Below, in pieces: positions 1 to 5,620 of a stretch of 5,620 nucleotides of DNA; position 1 is the first letter of the stretch, and each line of letters opens with the position of its first letter. Below the pieces are notes generated by a model. It saw nothing but the letters and a program-made list of their open reading frames with translations. It was not told where the DNA came from and did not search any database. The DNA lies in NCBI GenBank assembly GCA_013696695.1, contig JACCYD010001508.1:1-5620 (forward strand). Direction: 5' to 3'. The position numbers and the translations under genes were made by a program. The DNA is from Deltaproteobacteria bacterium. Its GTDB lineage: Bacteria; Myxococcota_A; Polyangia; Haliangiales; Haliangiaceae.

Positions 1-378
1 CGGCAGCGCTTCCCATGCCGCGACGAAGGCCGCGATGCCCTGATCGCGCAGCATGCGGGCCCACACCGCATCGGCAGCGCGGCGCGCCGGGCGCTCGACA
101 TCGGGGATCCCGGGGTTGACGCCGATCAGGATCGCGCGCGGGATCCGGCCGCTCGCGAGGAGCCCGAGGGCGACGCGTGCACCGAACGAATAGCCAATCG
201 CGATCTCGGCGTCGTCGGTCGGGACCGCGTCGAGGTTGTCCTGCCAGCTCGCCCCCATCGGACCGCCGTGCCCGGGCAACGTCACCGCGGTCGGCTCGAG
301 CGCGCCGAGGCCGGCCGCGATCACCTCGTCCCAGGAAGCCGGGGCTCCGGCGAAGCCGTGAAGCAGCAGGGCGCGCAC
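1..378 (-). CDS. menH: MenH-like alpha/beta hydrolase (2-succinyl-6-hydroxy-2,4-cyclohexadiene-1-carboxylate synthase), N-terminal part
   Basis: The first 126 residues of an alpha/beta-fold hydrolase are visible; the C-terminal half is cut off by the left window edge. The N-terminus reads into LLLHGFAG (residues 4-11), the strand and oxyanion-hole HGF motif. LPGHGG follows at 34-39, then the nucleophile elbow GYSFGARVAL at 62-71 with Ser64 as the predicted nucleophile. The block NPGI..VERPARRAADAVWA (88-107), followed by a W..LP segment, matches the part of E. coli MenH with HPGL, ER..R...D..W, and separates MenH from generic hydrolases. MenH removes pyruvate from SEPHCHC to give SHCHC in cytoplasmic menaquinone synthesis. 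The Asp and His of the triad lie outside the window. I chose the GTG at 378. Another in-frame GTG at 414 exists, but the codons between them are AT-rich at third positions (about half), unlike the rest of the gene. The gene diverges from the lipoprotein gene at 401. A related C-C hydrolase is the main alternative. Confidence 0.85.
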   Translation of the reverse strand, partial: MRALLLHGFAGAPASWDEVIAAGLGALEPTAVTLPGHGGPMGASWQDNLDAVPTDDAEIAIGYSFGARVALGLLASGRIPRAILIGVNPGIPDVERPARRAADAVWARMLRDQGIAAFVAAWEALP

Positions 379-414
379 GACCCGATGATAGAGTTCTGGA
401 GTGAAGCTCGTCAC
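379..414 (-). promoter_or_regulatory. Candidate sigma70-type promoter for menH, possibly leaderless
   Basis: Read on the minus strand, TATCAT (390 down to 385) matches five of six bases of the -10 consensus TATAAT. GTGACG (414 down to 409) matches four of six bases of the -35 consensus, with an 18-bp spacer. The -10 ends six bases before the chosen menH GTG at 378, so transcription would start at or next to the start codon and the mRNA would be leaderless; I see no convincing Shine-Dalgarno there. The -35 would lie inside the first codons of the opposing lipoprotein gene. This is pattern matching in a short AT-richer stretch, so a chance match is quite possible. Confidence 0.3.
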
Positions 415-2365
415 CTCGCTGGCGGTGTTGTGCGCGTGTTCGGGATCTCCGACCACCAGACCTACCAACCCGACCGGGCCGCAGACCCCGAAGGTCGGCG
501 GGCTGATCTGGCAGACCCAGGCCGAGCCCTGGCACCTCCCGCACGGCAATACCGCGGTCGCCGCGTTCGAGGAGGTCGCGGTGTTCGGCGGCCAGCACGG
601 CTGGCTGTTTCAGATCGACCTCGAGACGGGCAAGCCGATCCGCGAGCGCCGGCTCGACATGGGGACGATCACGAGCGTCGCGCACCTCGGGAACAACAAG
701 TGGATCGTCGCCGGGCTGTCGTCGGGAGAGGTCGACAGCACGACGGTCGCGCACGTGGTCGATGGCGCGACGCTCGCGAGCACCGAGATCAAGCTCAACA
801 CGCGGATGAAGCCGGCGTCGTTCGCACTCCCGAACGTCGTCGTGTTGTCCGACGGTGGCGTCGCGATCACCGGTCGTGGACTACCGCTCGCGATCTACGA
901 CCCGGCCACCTGGACCGTGAGGACGACGCTCGATCCCCAACTCGGATGGGGTCGCGCTGCAGGGCGAGGCGAGATCCTGCTCGTCGAGCGGGGCGGCGTG
1001 ATCAAGCGCTGGAACACGTCGACCAATGGCCAGCGCGATCTACTGCGCGGCTACTTCACGCACGCCGCATCGGCCTCCGGCGTCGATATCGTTCGCGTCG
1101 CGCGCAGCGGCGTGTGGATGGCCGAGCTGTATCCCGAGGGTGGCGCGGCGGTCCCGCTCAAGGAGCACATCGACGCGTTCGTCGTCGATCCGACCGGCGC
1201 GCAGCTGATCACCGCCGCACGCAGCGAGCTGCGCATTCACGCGCTGCCCAGCGGCGAGATCAAGAAGCGGATTCCTCTCGACGACAAGAAGCTGCCACTC
1301 ACCGCGATGTACATGTTCGGAAAGCGTGTCGCCGTGATCGCGGGCGGAGTGCTCCGGATGATCGATCTCGACACCGGCGTGGTCACCCCGAAGAGCGGCG
1401 CACCCTCCCAGGCAATGTGGCTCGCGGTCGGCAACGACGGTGCGATCCTCGCCGCGAACGAACATGCGTGGACCATGGTCGGCGGCAACCAGGTCGCCAC
1501 CGAGCAGATCGAGGACACCACCTCGATGGACAAGGTCCGCCCGGACGATCCGAAGCGCTACGTGCTCACGAGGGTCGCCGGCGCCGTCACCACGGTCTGG
1601 CTTCGCACGTTCGGCGACAAGACGCCGAAGACGTGGACGCTCCAGCAAGCTCACAGCGACACCTGGCTCACGACCGACGGGAATCTCGTGTTCGAGCTCG
1701 CGGCCGAAGGCGCCCACGAGATCGTCCGCACCAAGGGCGCGGGGACGGAGCTGTTGTTCCGGTTCAACGCCGATTCTGAAGTGTTCGATGTCGATCCTGC
1801 GGCCGACGTGATGCTCTCCGTCGACGGGCGCGTCGCCGTGGCTAGCCTCGACGGAACGCTCCGCTCGACGCTGCGCGTCCCGCACTGCGAGGGCACGCTC
1901 GACTTCGGCATCATGGAGCGCGGCGGCACACGCGCCGCGCTTCACGACACCAGGCAGCTCGCGCTGTGGGATCGCAGCGCCGGCAAGCTGCTCGCGAGCG
2001 TCAAGATCGACACGCCGGAGGACGTGGTGTTCATTCCGAAGCGCAGCGAGCTCGTCCTGGTGTTCCACGATCGCGTCGTGTTGTGGACGCCCACCAAGGG
2101 CACCCGCACGCTGAAGGCGCCCAGCGTCCTCGAGCCCGCGGTGTCTGCCGACGGCAAGAAGCTGGCGCTGTCGTTTCACGACGGGCGGATCGCGCTGTAC
2201 GACATCGACGGGCTGAACGCCGCGACGCCGCTCGGCGCGGACCTCCCCGCGGGCGATCCGATTCCCGAGACCTGCGGCGAGACCGATCCGCTCGCGATTT
2301 CAGCGCCCGAGGGTGGCGAAGAGGGTGGCGAAGAGGGTGGGGTCGAGGGCGGCGAGTGGGAATAG
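401..2365 (+). CDS. Predicted lipoprotein with WD40-like beta-propeller body and Gly/Glu-rich tail
   Basis: The 654-residue product starts with a short lipoprotein-type signal, MKLVTSLAVLCAC. LCAC (10-13) can serve as a lipobox, making Cys13 the predicted lipidated residue. A Ser/Thr/Pro/Asn/Gly-rich linker follows to about residue 30. The body, about 35-620, has no enzyme motif but repeats the beta-propeller blade pattern of paired hydrophobic strands ending in phrases such as FQIDLETGKP, MIDLDTGVV, LALWDRSAGKLL, VVLWTPTKG and IALYDIDG. This resembles WD40/quinoprotein-like folds, and the length would allow two propellers. Cys496 and Cys625 are the only cysteines noted beyond the signal and could form a disulfide after export. 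The last 18 residues are Glu/Gly repeats ending in WE. GTG at 401 is the plausible start: an in-frame TAG lies at 389-391, only three codons separate it from 401, and GAG at 391-393 gives weak ribosome-binding potential. Propellers of this type usually bind proteins or ligands. The specific role is unknown. Confidence 0.85.
   Translation: MKLVTSLAVLCACSGSPTTRPTNPTGPQTPKVGGLIWQTQAEPWHLPHGNTAVAAFEEVAVFGGQHGWLFQIDLETGKPIRERRLDMGTITSVAHLGNNKWIVAGLSSGEVDSTTVAHVVDGATLASTEIKLNTRMKPASFALPNVVVLSDGGVAITGRGLPLAIYDPATWTVRTTLDPQLGWGRAAGRGEILLVERGGVIKRWNTSTNGQRDLLRGYFTHAASASGVDIVRVARSGVWMAELYPEGGAAVPLKEHIDAFVVDPTGAQLITAARSELRIHALPSGEIKKRIPLDDKKLPLTAMYMFGKRVAVIAGGVLRMIDLDTGVVTPKSGAPSQAMWLAVGNDGAILAANEHAWTMVGGNQVATEQIEDTTSMDKVRPDDPKRYVLTRVAGAVTTVWLRTFGDKTPKTWTLQQAHSDTWLTTDGNLVFELAAEGAHEIVRTKGAGTELLFRFNADSEVFDVDPAADVMLSVDGRVAVASLDGTLRSTLRVPHCEGTLDFGIMERGGTRAALHDTRQLALWDRSAGKLLASVKIDTPEDVVFIPKRSELVLVFHDRVVLWTPTKGTRTLKAPSVLEPAVSADGKKLALSFHDGRIALYDIDGLNAATPLGADLPAGDPIPETCGETDPLAISAPEGGEEGGEEGGVEGGEWE
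2309..2356 (+). repeat. Four 12-bp tandem repeats encoding an EGGE tail
   Basis: Units lie at 2309-2320, 2321-2332, 2333-2344 and 2345-2356. The first two are identical (gagggtggcgaa), and the third and fourth diverge from them by a few bases. Translated as residues 637-652 of the propeller lipoprotein, they give EGGE, EGGE, EGGV, EGGE, followed by WE and the stop. The 12-bp period is a multiple of three, so gain or loss of a unit keeps the frame. The tail is acidic and flexible, outside the predicted propeller. Confidence 0.9.
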
Positions 2366-4204
2366 TCAGCGAACGACTTCGATCCCGCGCGCGGCTAGCA
2401 TCGGCACCGCACTCGCGCCGGCCGGCGATAGCATGGTGTTCGACAGTCCGAGCGTGCGCAGCTTCGGCAACGCGACCAGCGGCGCCGGATCGGTGATGTC
2501 GGTCGCCGACAGATCGAGCGTCACCAGCGAGCCGCGGCGGATCAGGGTGCCGAGCTCGGGGTCGCGGATCTCGAGGCCGAACAGCGACAGCGTGCGCAGC
2601 TGTGGCCAGGCATCGAGGTTCGCGATCGCCTTGGACAACCGGGTGTCTCCGACGGTGAGCTCGTCGAGGTGGCGAAACGAGCGCAGCGTCGGCAGCGCCG
2701 CATCCGACACGCTGGTGCCGGCGAGGTGCAACACGCGCAGCTCGCGCACCGCTGCGAGCGCCGCGATGGTGTCGTCGTCGGCGCGCGTGCCGTCGAGGTA
2801 GAGTCGATCGAGCTGGGTCAGGCCACCCAGCACGATCAGCGTGCGGCCGGCGGCGCCTGCCTTCGACAGCACGAGCGTGTGCAGCGCACTCAGCTTGCCG
2901 ATCCGCCCGAGCGTGGCATCGCCGACGCCGAGTTCACCGACGCCGAGCGCCTCGAGCTTCGGCGTGTGATCGAGGATCGCGAGGCCGACATCGGTGACCT
3001 TGGTCTTCGAGACGAACAGCTCGACCAGCGCAGGGCCCGGCTTCACCATCGCCTTGTCGGTGATCGGCGTGCCATCGAGCCGCACCGATCGCATCGCCGG
3101 CATCGCGAGCAGCGCGGCGGCGCTCGCATCGTCGACGGGGAGGTTTGCGAGATCGATCTCCTCGAGCTTCACCAGCTTCGCGATCGCGGGAATCGCGGTG
3201 ACGACCTGGGTGCTCGCGAGCTTGAGCTCGCGCAGGTGCGGCTTGCCGGCGAGCGCGAGCACGAGCTTGTCGTGGATCGCGGCGCCCGACAGCCCGACTT
3301 CGATCAGATGCGGCGCACGAGCAAGCCACTCGACGTCGGCATCGGTGGGCCTGTAGTTGCTCGCCAGCGTCGACGCGTCGAACCGCCGAAGCCCGGGGGC
3401 AAACACCGCCAGCTTCGCGATCTCCTTGCCAACGTGCGTGTGATCGATGAACAGCTCGGTCAGCGCGAGTCGCTGCGTGATCGCCGCGATCGTCTTTGCC
3501 GCGATCTTGGTACCGCCGACGTCGAGGATCGAGAGCTTCGCAAACCGGGCGAGCGACGGACCTGCCGCGTCGGTGATCCGCGTGCCCGCGAGGTCGAGTG
3601 CCTGGAGGTCGCGCAACGTGCCGAGAGCGGCGAGCCCCTTGTCGGTGATCGCGGTGTCCTCGAGGTCGAGCACTTCGAGCGCCGCGTGACGCGCGATGGC
3701 GTCGACCGCCTTGTCGTCCACCTGGGTGCGGGCGAGATACAGCCGGCGCAAGCCGCGGAGATCGAACGCGAGGTCGCGCGACGTGATCGGGAGATCGTCG
3801 AGCAGCAGCGCCGAGAGGTCCGGCAGCTCGACGAGCTCCGCCAGGTTCGTCGTCGGTTGACCGCGCAGCGACAGCCCGGGCGTCTTCTCCTCGCGCAGTG
3901 CGCCGACCAGCTTGGTGAACCCGGCCGGATCGAGCGCGCGAGTCGGCTCGACGAACCACCGCGCGGGATACGTGGCCGGCGGTGCATCCGGCAGCTGACC
4001 GATCTGGGCGAGGCCTTCGTCGGTCCATGTCATCACGCGCATCGGCACCGGCCACTTCGACTCGGCGACGACGACCACTGGTGGCTTCGGCGCGGGCGCC
4101 AGCGGAACCGGCGGCTGCACGACGATGACCGGCCTGGTTGGTGGATGAGCGCAGGCCGCGATCATGAGGAGAACGAAGCGCATGGCCTTACGATGACAAC
4201 GCAT
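2366..4204 (-). CDS. Predicted lipoprotein made of about 21 leucine-rich repeats
   Basis: From the ATG at 4204 the product has 612 residues. The N-terminus has a basic region (R2, R5, K6, R9), a hydrophobic core (FVLLMIAA) and the lipobox IAAC, with Cys18 the predicted lipidated residue. A Pro/Val-rich linker follows (about 20-55), then a stretch with no motif I recognise. From about residue 108 to 600 there are some 21 leucine-rich repeats of 21-29 residues (mean about 24), with the pattern LxxLxxLxLxxTxITDxxLxxL. Clear units include LEVLDLEDTAITDKGLAAL, LQALDLAGTRITDAA and LVTLDLSATDITD. The short segment LAARGIEVVR closes the array. Such repeats form a curved solenoid that binds proteins or glycans; no catalytic or transmembrane domain is seen. 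Alternative starts are GTG 4222 and ATG 4183. ATG 4183 has AAGG only two bases upstream and gives a very short but still lipobox-bearing signal. folE ends 21 bases upstream, so co-transcription is likely. Ligand and function are unknown. Confidence 0.88.
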   Translation of the reverse strand: MRCHRKAMRFVLLMIAACAHPPTRPVIVVQPPVPLAPAPKPPVVVVAESKWPVPMRVMTWTDEGLAQIGQLPDAPPATYPARWFVEPTRALDPAGFTKLVGALREEKTPGLSLRGQPTTNLAELVELPDLSALLLDDLPITSRDLAFDLRGLRRLYLARTQVDDKAVDAIARHAALEVLDLEDTAITDKGLAALGTLRDLQALDLAGTRITDAAGPSLARFAKLSILDVGGTKIAAKTIAAITQRLALTELFIDHTHVGKEIAKLAVFAPGLRRFDASTLASNYRPTDADVEWLARAPHLIEVGLSGAAIHDKLVLALAGKPHLRELKLASTQVVTAIPAIAKLVKLEEIDLANLPVDDASAAALLAMPAMRSVRLDGTPITDKAMVKPGPALVELFVSKTKVTDVGLAILDHTPKLEALGVGELGVGDATLGRIGKLSALHTLVLSKAGAAGRTLIVLGGLTQLDRLYLDGTRADDDTIAALAAVRELRVLHLAGTSVSDAALPTLRSFRHLDELTVGDTRLSKAIANLDAWPQLRTLSLFGLEIRDPELGTLIRRGSLVTLDLSATDITDPAPLVALPKLRTLGLSNTMLSPAGASAVPMLAARGIEVVR

Positions 4205-4225
4205 CGCGGCGCCGGTTGCCACCGT

Positions 4226-4828
4226 TCAGACCAGCGTGGTCTGCGGCGACACGACGAGGTTGATGAATTCTTCGCGGGTTGCGAGCTCGAGGAACACGCC
4301 ACGCACACCGCTGGTGACCAGGCGAGCCTCGTGCGCACCGACGCCGCGCGCCGCCATGCACATGTGCAGGCCCTCGATGTAGACCGCCGAGCCTTGGCTC
4401 GCGAGCTGCTCGTGGAGGATGTCCGCGAGCTCGTGGGTGAGATCTTCCTGGAGCCGCGGCCCGCGCGACAGCATCTTGGCCAGCCGCGACAGCTTCGACA
4501 ACCCGAGCACCTTCGACGTCGGAATGTACGCCATCGAGATCCGATAGATCACGGGCAGCAAATGGTGAGGGCACAACCCGAACGCGGTGTTGTGCTTCGA
4601 GATCACCATCTCGGTGTACTTCGCGGGAAACGTCTTCGCGAGCAGCGCGTTTATCTCGGTCTCGACCTGCCGCGAGTCGTGGATGAGCTCGTGGAAGCCT
4701 TTCGCCGCGCGCTTCGCGGTATCGGCGAAGTTCTCGTCGTCGACGTTGTAGCCGAGCTGGCCGATGCCTTGGAGGATCTTCGTGTACCCCTCGGTGAAGA
4801 GCGCGAGGGCTTTGGAGTCGAGTTCCAT
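4226..4828 (-). CDS. folE: GTP cyclohydrolase I
   Basis: The product has 200 residues and a GTP cyclohydrolase I core, which converts GTP to 7,8-dihydroneopterin triphosphate, the first step of folate synthesis, in the cytoplasm as a homodecamer in known members. Zinc ligands are Cys86 and His89 in LCPHHLLPV and Cys157 in HMCMAARGV; their 71-residue spacing equals that of Cys110 and Cys181 in E. coli FolE. With the same offset of 24, other E. coli active-site residues are kept: His88, Lys112 and Arg115 (SKLSR), Gln127 and Glu128 (LQE), His155 and Arg161. The N-terminal 75 residues are helical and divergent, and the protein is about 20 residues shorter than E. coli FolE. CPHH replaces the usual CEHH, and the Ser/Thr-rich stretch after ARG(I/V) is altered (see findings). 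The ATG at 4828 has a well-placed AGGA. The gene lies within the mutY-folE-LRR run and overlaps the 3' end of the mutY frame. Confidence 0.93.
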   Translation of the reverse strand: MELDSKALALFTEGYTKILQGIGQLGYNVDDENFADTAKRAAKGFHELIHDSRQVETEINALLAKTFPAKYTEMVISKHNTAFGLCPHHLLPVIYRISMAYIPTSKVLGLSKLSRLAKMLSRGPRLQEDLTHELADILHEQLASQGSAVYIEGLHMCMAARGVGAHEARLVTSGVRGVFLELATREEFINLVVSPQTTLV

Positions 4829-5620
4829 GGGTTGTCCTGGTACTTCCTGAGGATCGCGGTGGTCGCGGCCGCGACACCGAGCGTGCCCGCCTTCACGAGG
4901 GCGACGCGCGCGACGGCATCGTAGCCCGGAACTTCGGTGGCCACGAGGAGCCGCGTCGCCCGATCGAGCGTGCCGCACACGACCGTGACCCGCAGTCGGC
5001 GATGGGTCAGCACCTGATCGTGATGCGCGACCGCCTGGTCGTCGACGCGTGCACCGAGTTGCTCGGCCAGCTCGCGATCCGGCAGCTCCCACAGCCCGCC
5101 GAACAAGCCATCGGGCCGGCGCCGCGCGATCACGATCCCACCGGTCCGCTCGATCCACACCAGCGTTCGCTCGAGCACCGGAAGGTCCGCTTGCTTCTTC
5201 CGCGGCGCGATCACCGGCAGCTCGCCGGTGCGGCCGTCGCGCCTGGCGATGCAATGCACGGCGAGCGGACATCCGAGACAGCGCGGCGACGTCGGCGAGC
5301 ACAGCGTCGCTCCGAGCTCCATCAGGCCCTGGTTGAGATCTCCCGGTGCGGCGGCCTCCGGCAGCGCGGTCATCAGCTCTCCGGCGGTCTTCCACAACGC
5401 CTTGGTGCCGGCGCTTCCTTTGATGTCGTGCTCGATCGCGAACACGCGAGCGAGCACGCGCGCGACGTTGCCGTCGACGAGAGGTGTGCGCTCACCGGCC
5501 GCGATCGAGGCGATCGCACCGGCCGTGTACGGGCCGATGCCCTTGACCTCGCGCAGCTCCGCCGCTCGCCGGGGCAGCTTGCCGGCGAAGCGCGTGTCGA
5601 TCTCCTTCGCGCCGGTCCAC
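4651..5620 (-). CDS. mutY: A/G-specific adenine DNA glycosylase MutY, N-terminus outside window
   Basis: The visible part is 322 residues plus a TAA stop; roughly 90-100 N-terminal residues, including the expected catalytic Glu, lie beyond the right edge. MutY removes adenine mispaired with 8-oxoguanine. In visible numbering (first residue W at 5619), the helix-hairpin-helix is LREVKGIGPYTAGAIASIA (22-40), and the catalytic Asp is Asp49 in VDGNVARVLAR. The 4Fe-4S ligands are Cys107, 114, 117 and 123, with the canonical C-x6-C-x2-C-x5-C spacing after NQGLMELGATLC. A MutT-like C-terminal domain follows (about 148-260) with GLFGGLWELP. LTH at 204-206 sits where MutY enzymes have the 8-oxoG-sensing FSH/FTH loop, so His is kept and Phe is replaced by Leu. 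Recognisable MutY sequence ends near residue 260 (ILRKY). The last 58 codons overlap folE and give a Ser/Arg/Thr-rich tail typical of a shadow frame, so the biological end is uncertain. Confidence 0.93.
   Translation of the reverse strand, partial: WTGAKEIDTRFAGKLPRRAAELREVKGIGPYTAGAIASIAAGERTPLVDGNVARVLARVFAIEHDIKGSAGTKALWKTAGELMTALPEAAAPGDLNQGLMELGATLCSPTSPRCLGCPLAVHCIARRDGRTGELPVIAPRKKQADLPVLERTLVWIERTGGIVIARRRPDGLFGGLWELPDRELAEQLGARVDDQAVAHHDQVLTHRRLRVTVVCGTLDRATRLLVATEVPGYDAVARVALVKAGTLGVAAATTAILRKYQDNPWNSTPKPSRSSPRGTRRSSKASASSATTSTTRTSPIPRSARRKASTSSSTTRGRSRPR
4835..4838 (-). promoter_or_regulatory. Ribosome binding site deciding the folE start
   Basis: On the minus strand AGGA lies six bases upstream of the ATG at 4828, a good Shine-Dalgarno spacing. 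The folE frame stays open far upstream (to 5395), so this site and the start of FolE-like sequence together decide the start. It lies inside mutY codons, so folE translation may be coupled to that of mutY. Confidence 0.65.

Noticed and set aside
379..414. Longer menH starting at GTG 414, overlapping the lipoprotein gene
   Set aside because: Codons between 414 and 378 have weak third-position GC and the segment is AT-richer, which fits an intergenic region better. It is not fully excluded.
268..1779. Plus-strand open frame of 503 codons overlapping the propeller gene
   Set aside because: The product is extremely rich in Arg, Ala, Asp and Gly with no domain pattern, while the 401-2365 frame has a signal peptide, repeats and high third-position GC.
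1040..2179. Minus-strand open frame of 379 codons opposite the propeller gene
   Set aside because: It is a composition-driven shadow with no start context or recognisable motif.
2309..2356. The short tandem repeats as a CRISPR-like or regulatory array
   Set aside because: The units are 12 bp, have no spacers, keep the reading frame and encode a plain EGGE tail.
2934..4055. Second minus-strand frame of 373 codons within the LRR gene
   Set aside because: Its Arg/Ala-rich product is the out-of-frame reading of the LRR codons; the LRR frame explains the same DNA.
2669..4924. Very long plus-strand open frame (751 codons) opposite the LRR gene and folE
   Set aside because: Its product is Arg/Glu/Asp-rich without any recognisable motif, and it runs antisense across two real genes with clear LRR and FolE sequence. 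Long antisense open frames are expected at this GC content.
4829..5395. Upstream extension of the folE frame to a start at 5395
   Set aside because: The extra residues are an Arg/Ala/Gly-rich out-of-frame reading of mutY. FolE-like sequence starts at the ATG at 4828, which has a good ribosome binding site.

Overview
The window is GC-rich (clearly above 60% by eye, with G or C at most third codon positions). It is almost entirely coding, with very short intergenic gaps. Short-signal lipoproteins, a many-repeat LRR lipoprotein and dense packing suggest a large-genome Gram-negative bacterium of the Myxococcota (a Kofleriaceae/Haliangium-like lineage is my best guess). That placement is an inference from gene style, not from a marker gene. 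I find no RNA gene, mobile element or CRISPR array.

Layout. Positions 1-378 (minus) hold the N-terminal 126 residues of a MenH-like alpha/beta hydrolase of menaquinone synthesis; its 3' end lies left of the window. After a 22-bp AT-richer divergent gap, positions 401-2365 (plus) encode a 654-residue predicted lipoprotein with a WD40-like beta-propeller body and an acidic Gly/Glu tail encoded by four 12-bp tandem repeats. Its stop codon directly abuts that of the convergent minus-strand gene at 2366-4204, a predicted lipoprotein made almost wholly of about 21 leucine-rich repeats. Upstream of that on the minus strand are folE (4226-4828, GTP cyclohydrolase I) and mutY (4651 to beyond 5620, A/G-specific adenine glycosylase with a 4Fe-4S cluster).

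The three minus-strand genes mutY, folE and LRR are tightly packed in one orientation and probably co-transcribed. MutY removes adenine opposite 8-oxoguanine, and FolE makes the first intermediate of the folate pathway from GTP. Their link to the LRR lipoprotein is positional only. The two lipoproteins face each other tail to tail; both look like exported repeat scaffolds for binding, with no catalytic domain visible.

The most unusual points are structural. The mutY frame runs 178 bases into folE. Two convergent genes have no base between their stop codons. A possible leaderless menH promoter lies in a 22-bp divergent gap and the neighbouring signal-peptide codons. I see no convincing sign of a new defence, secretion or biosynthetic system.
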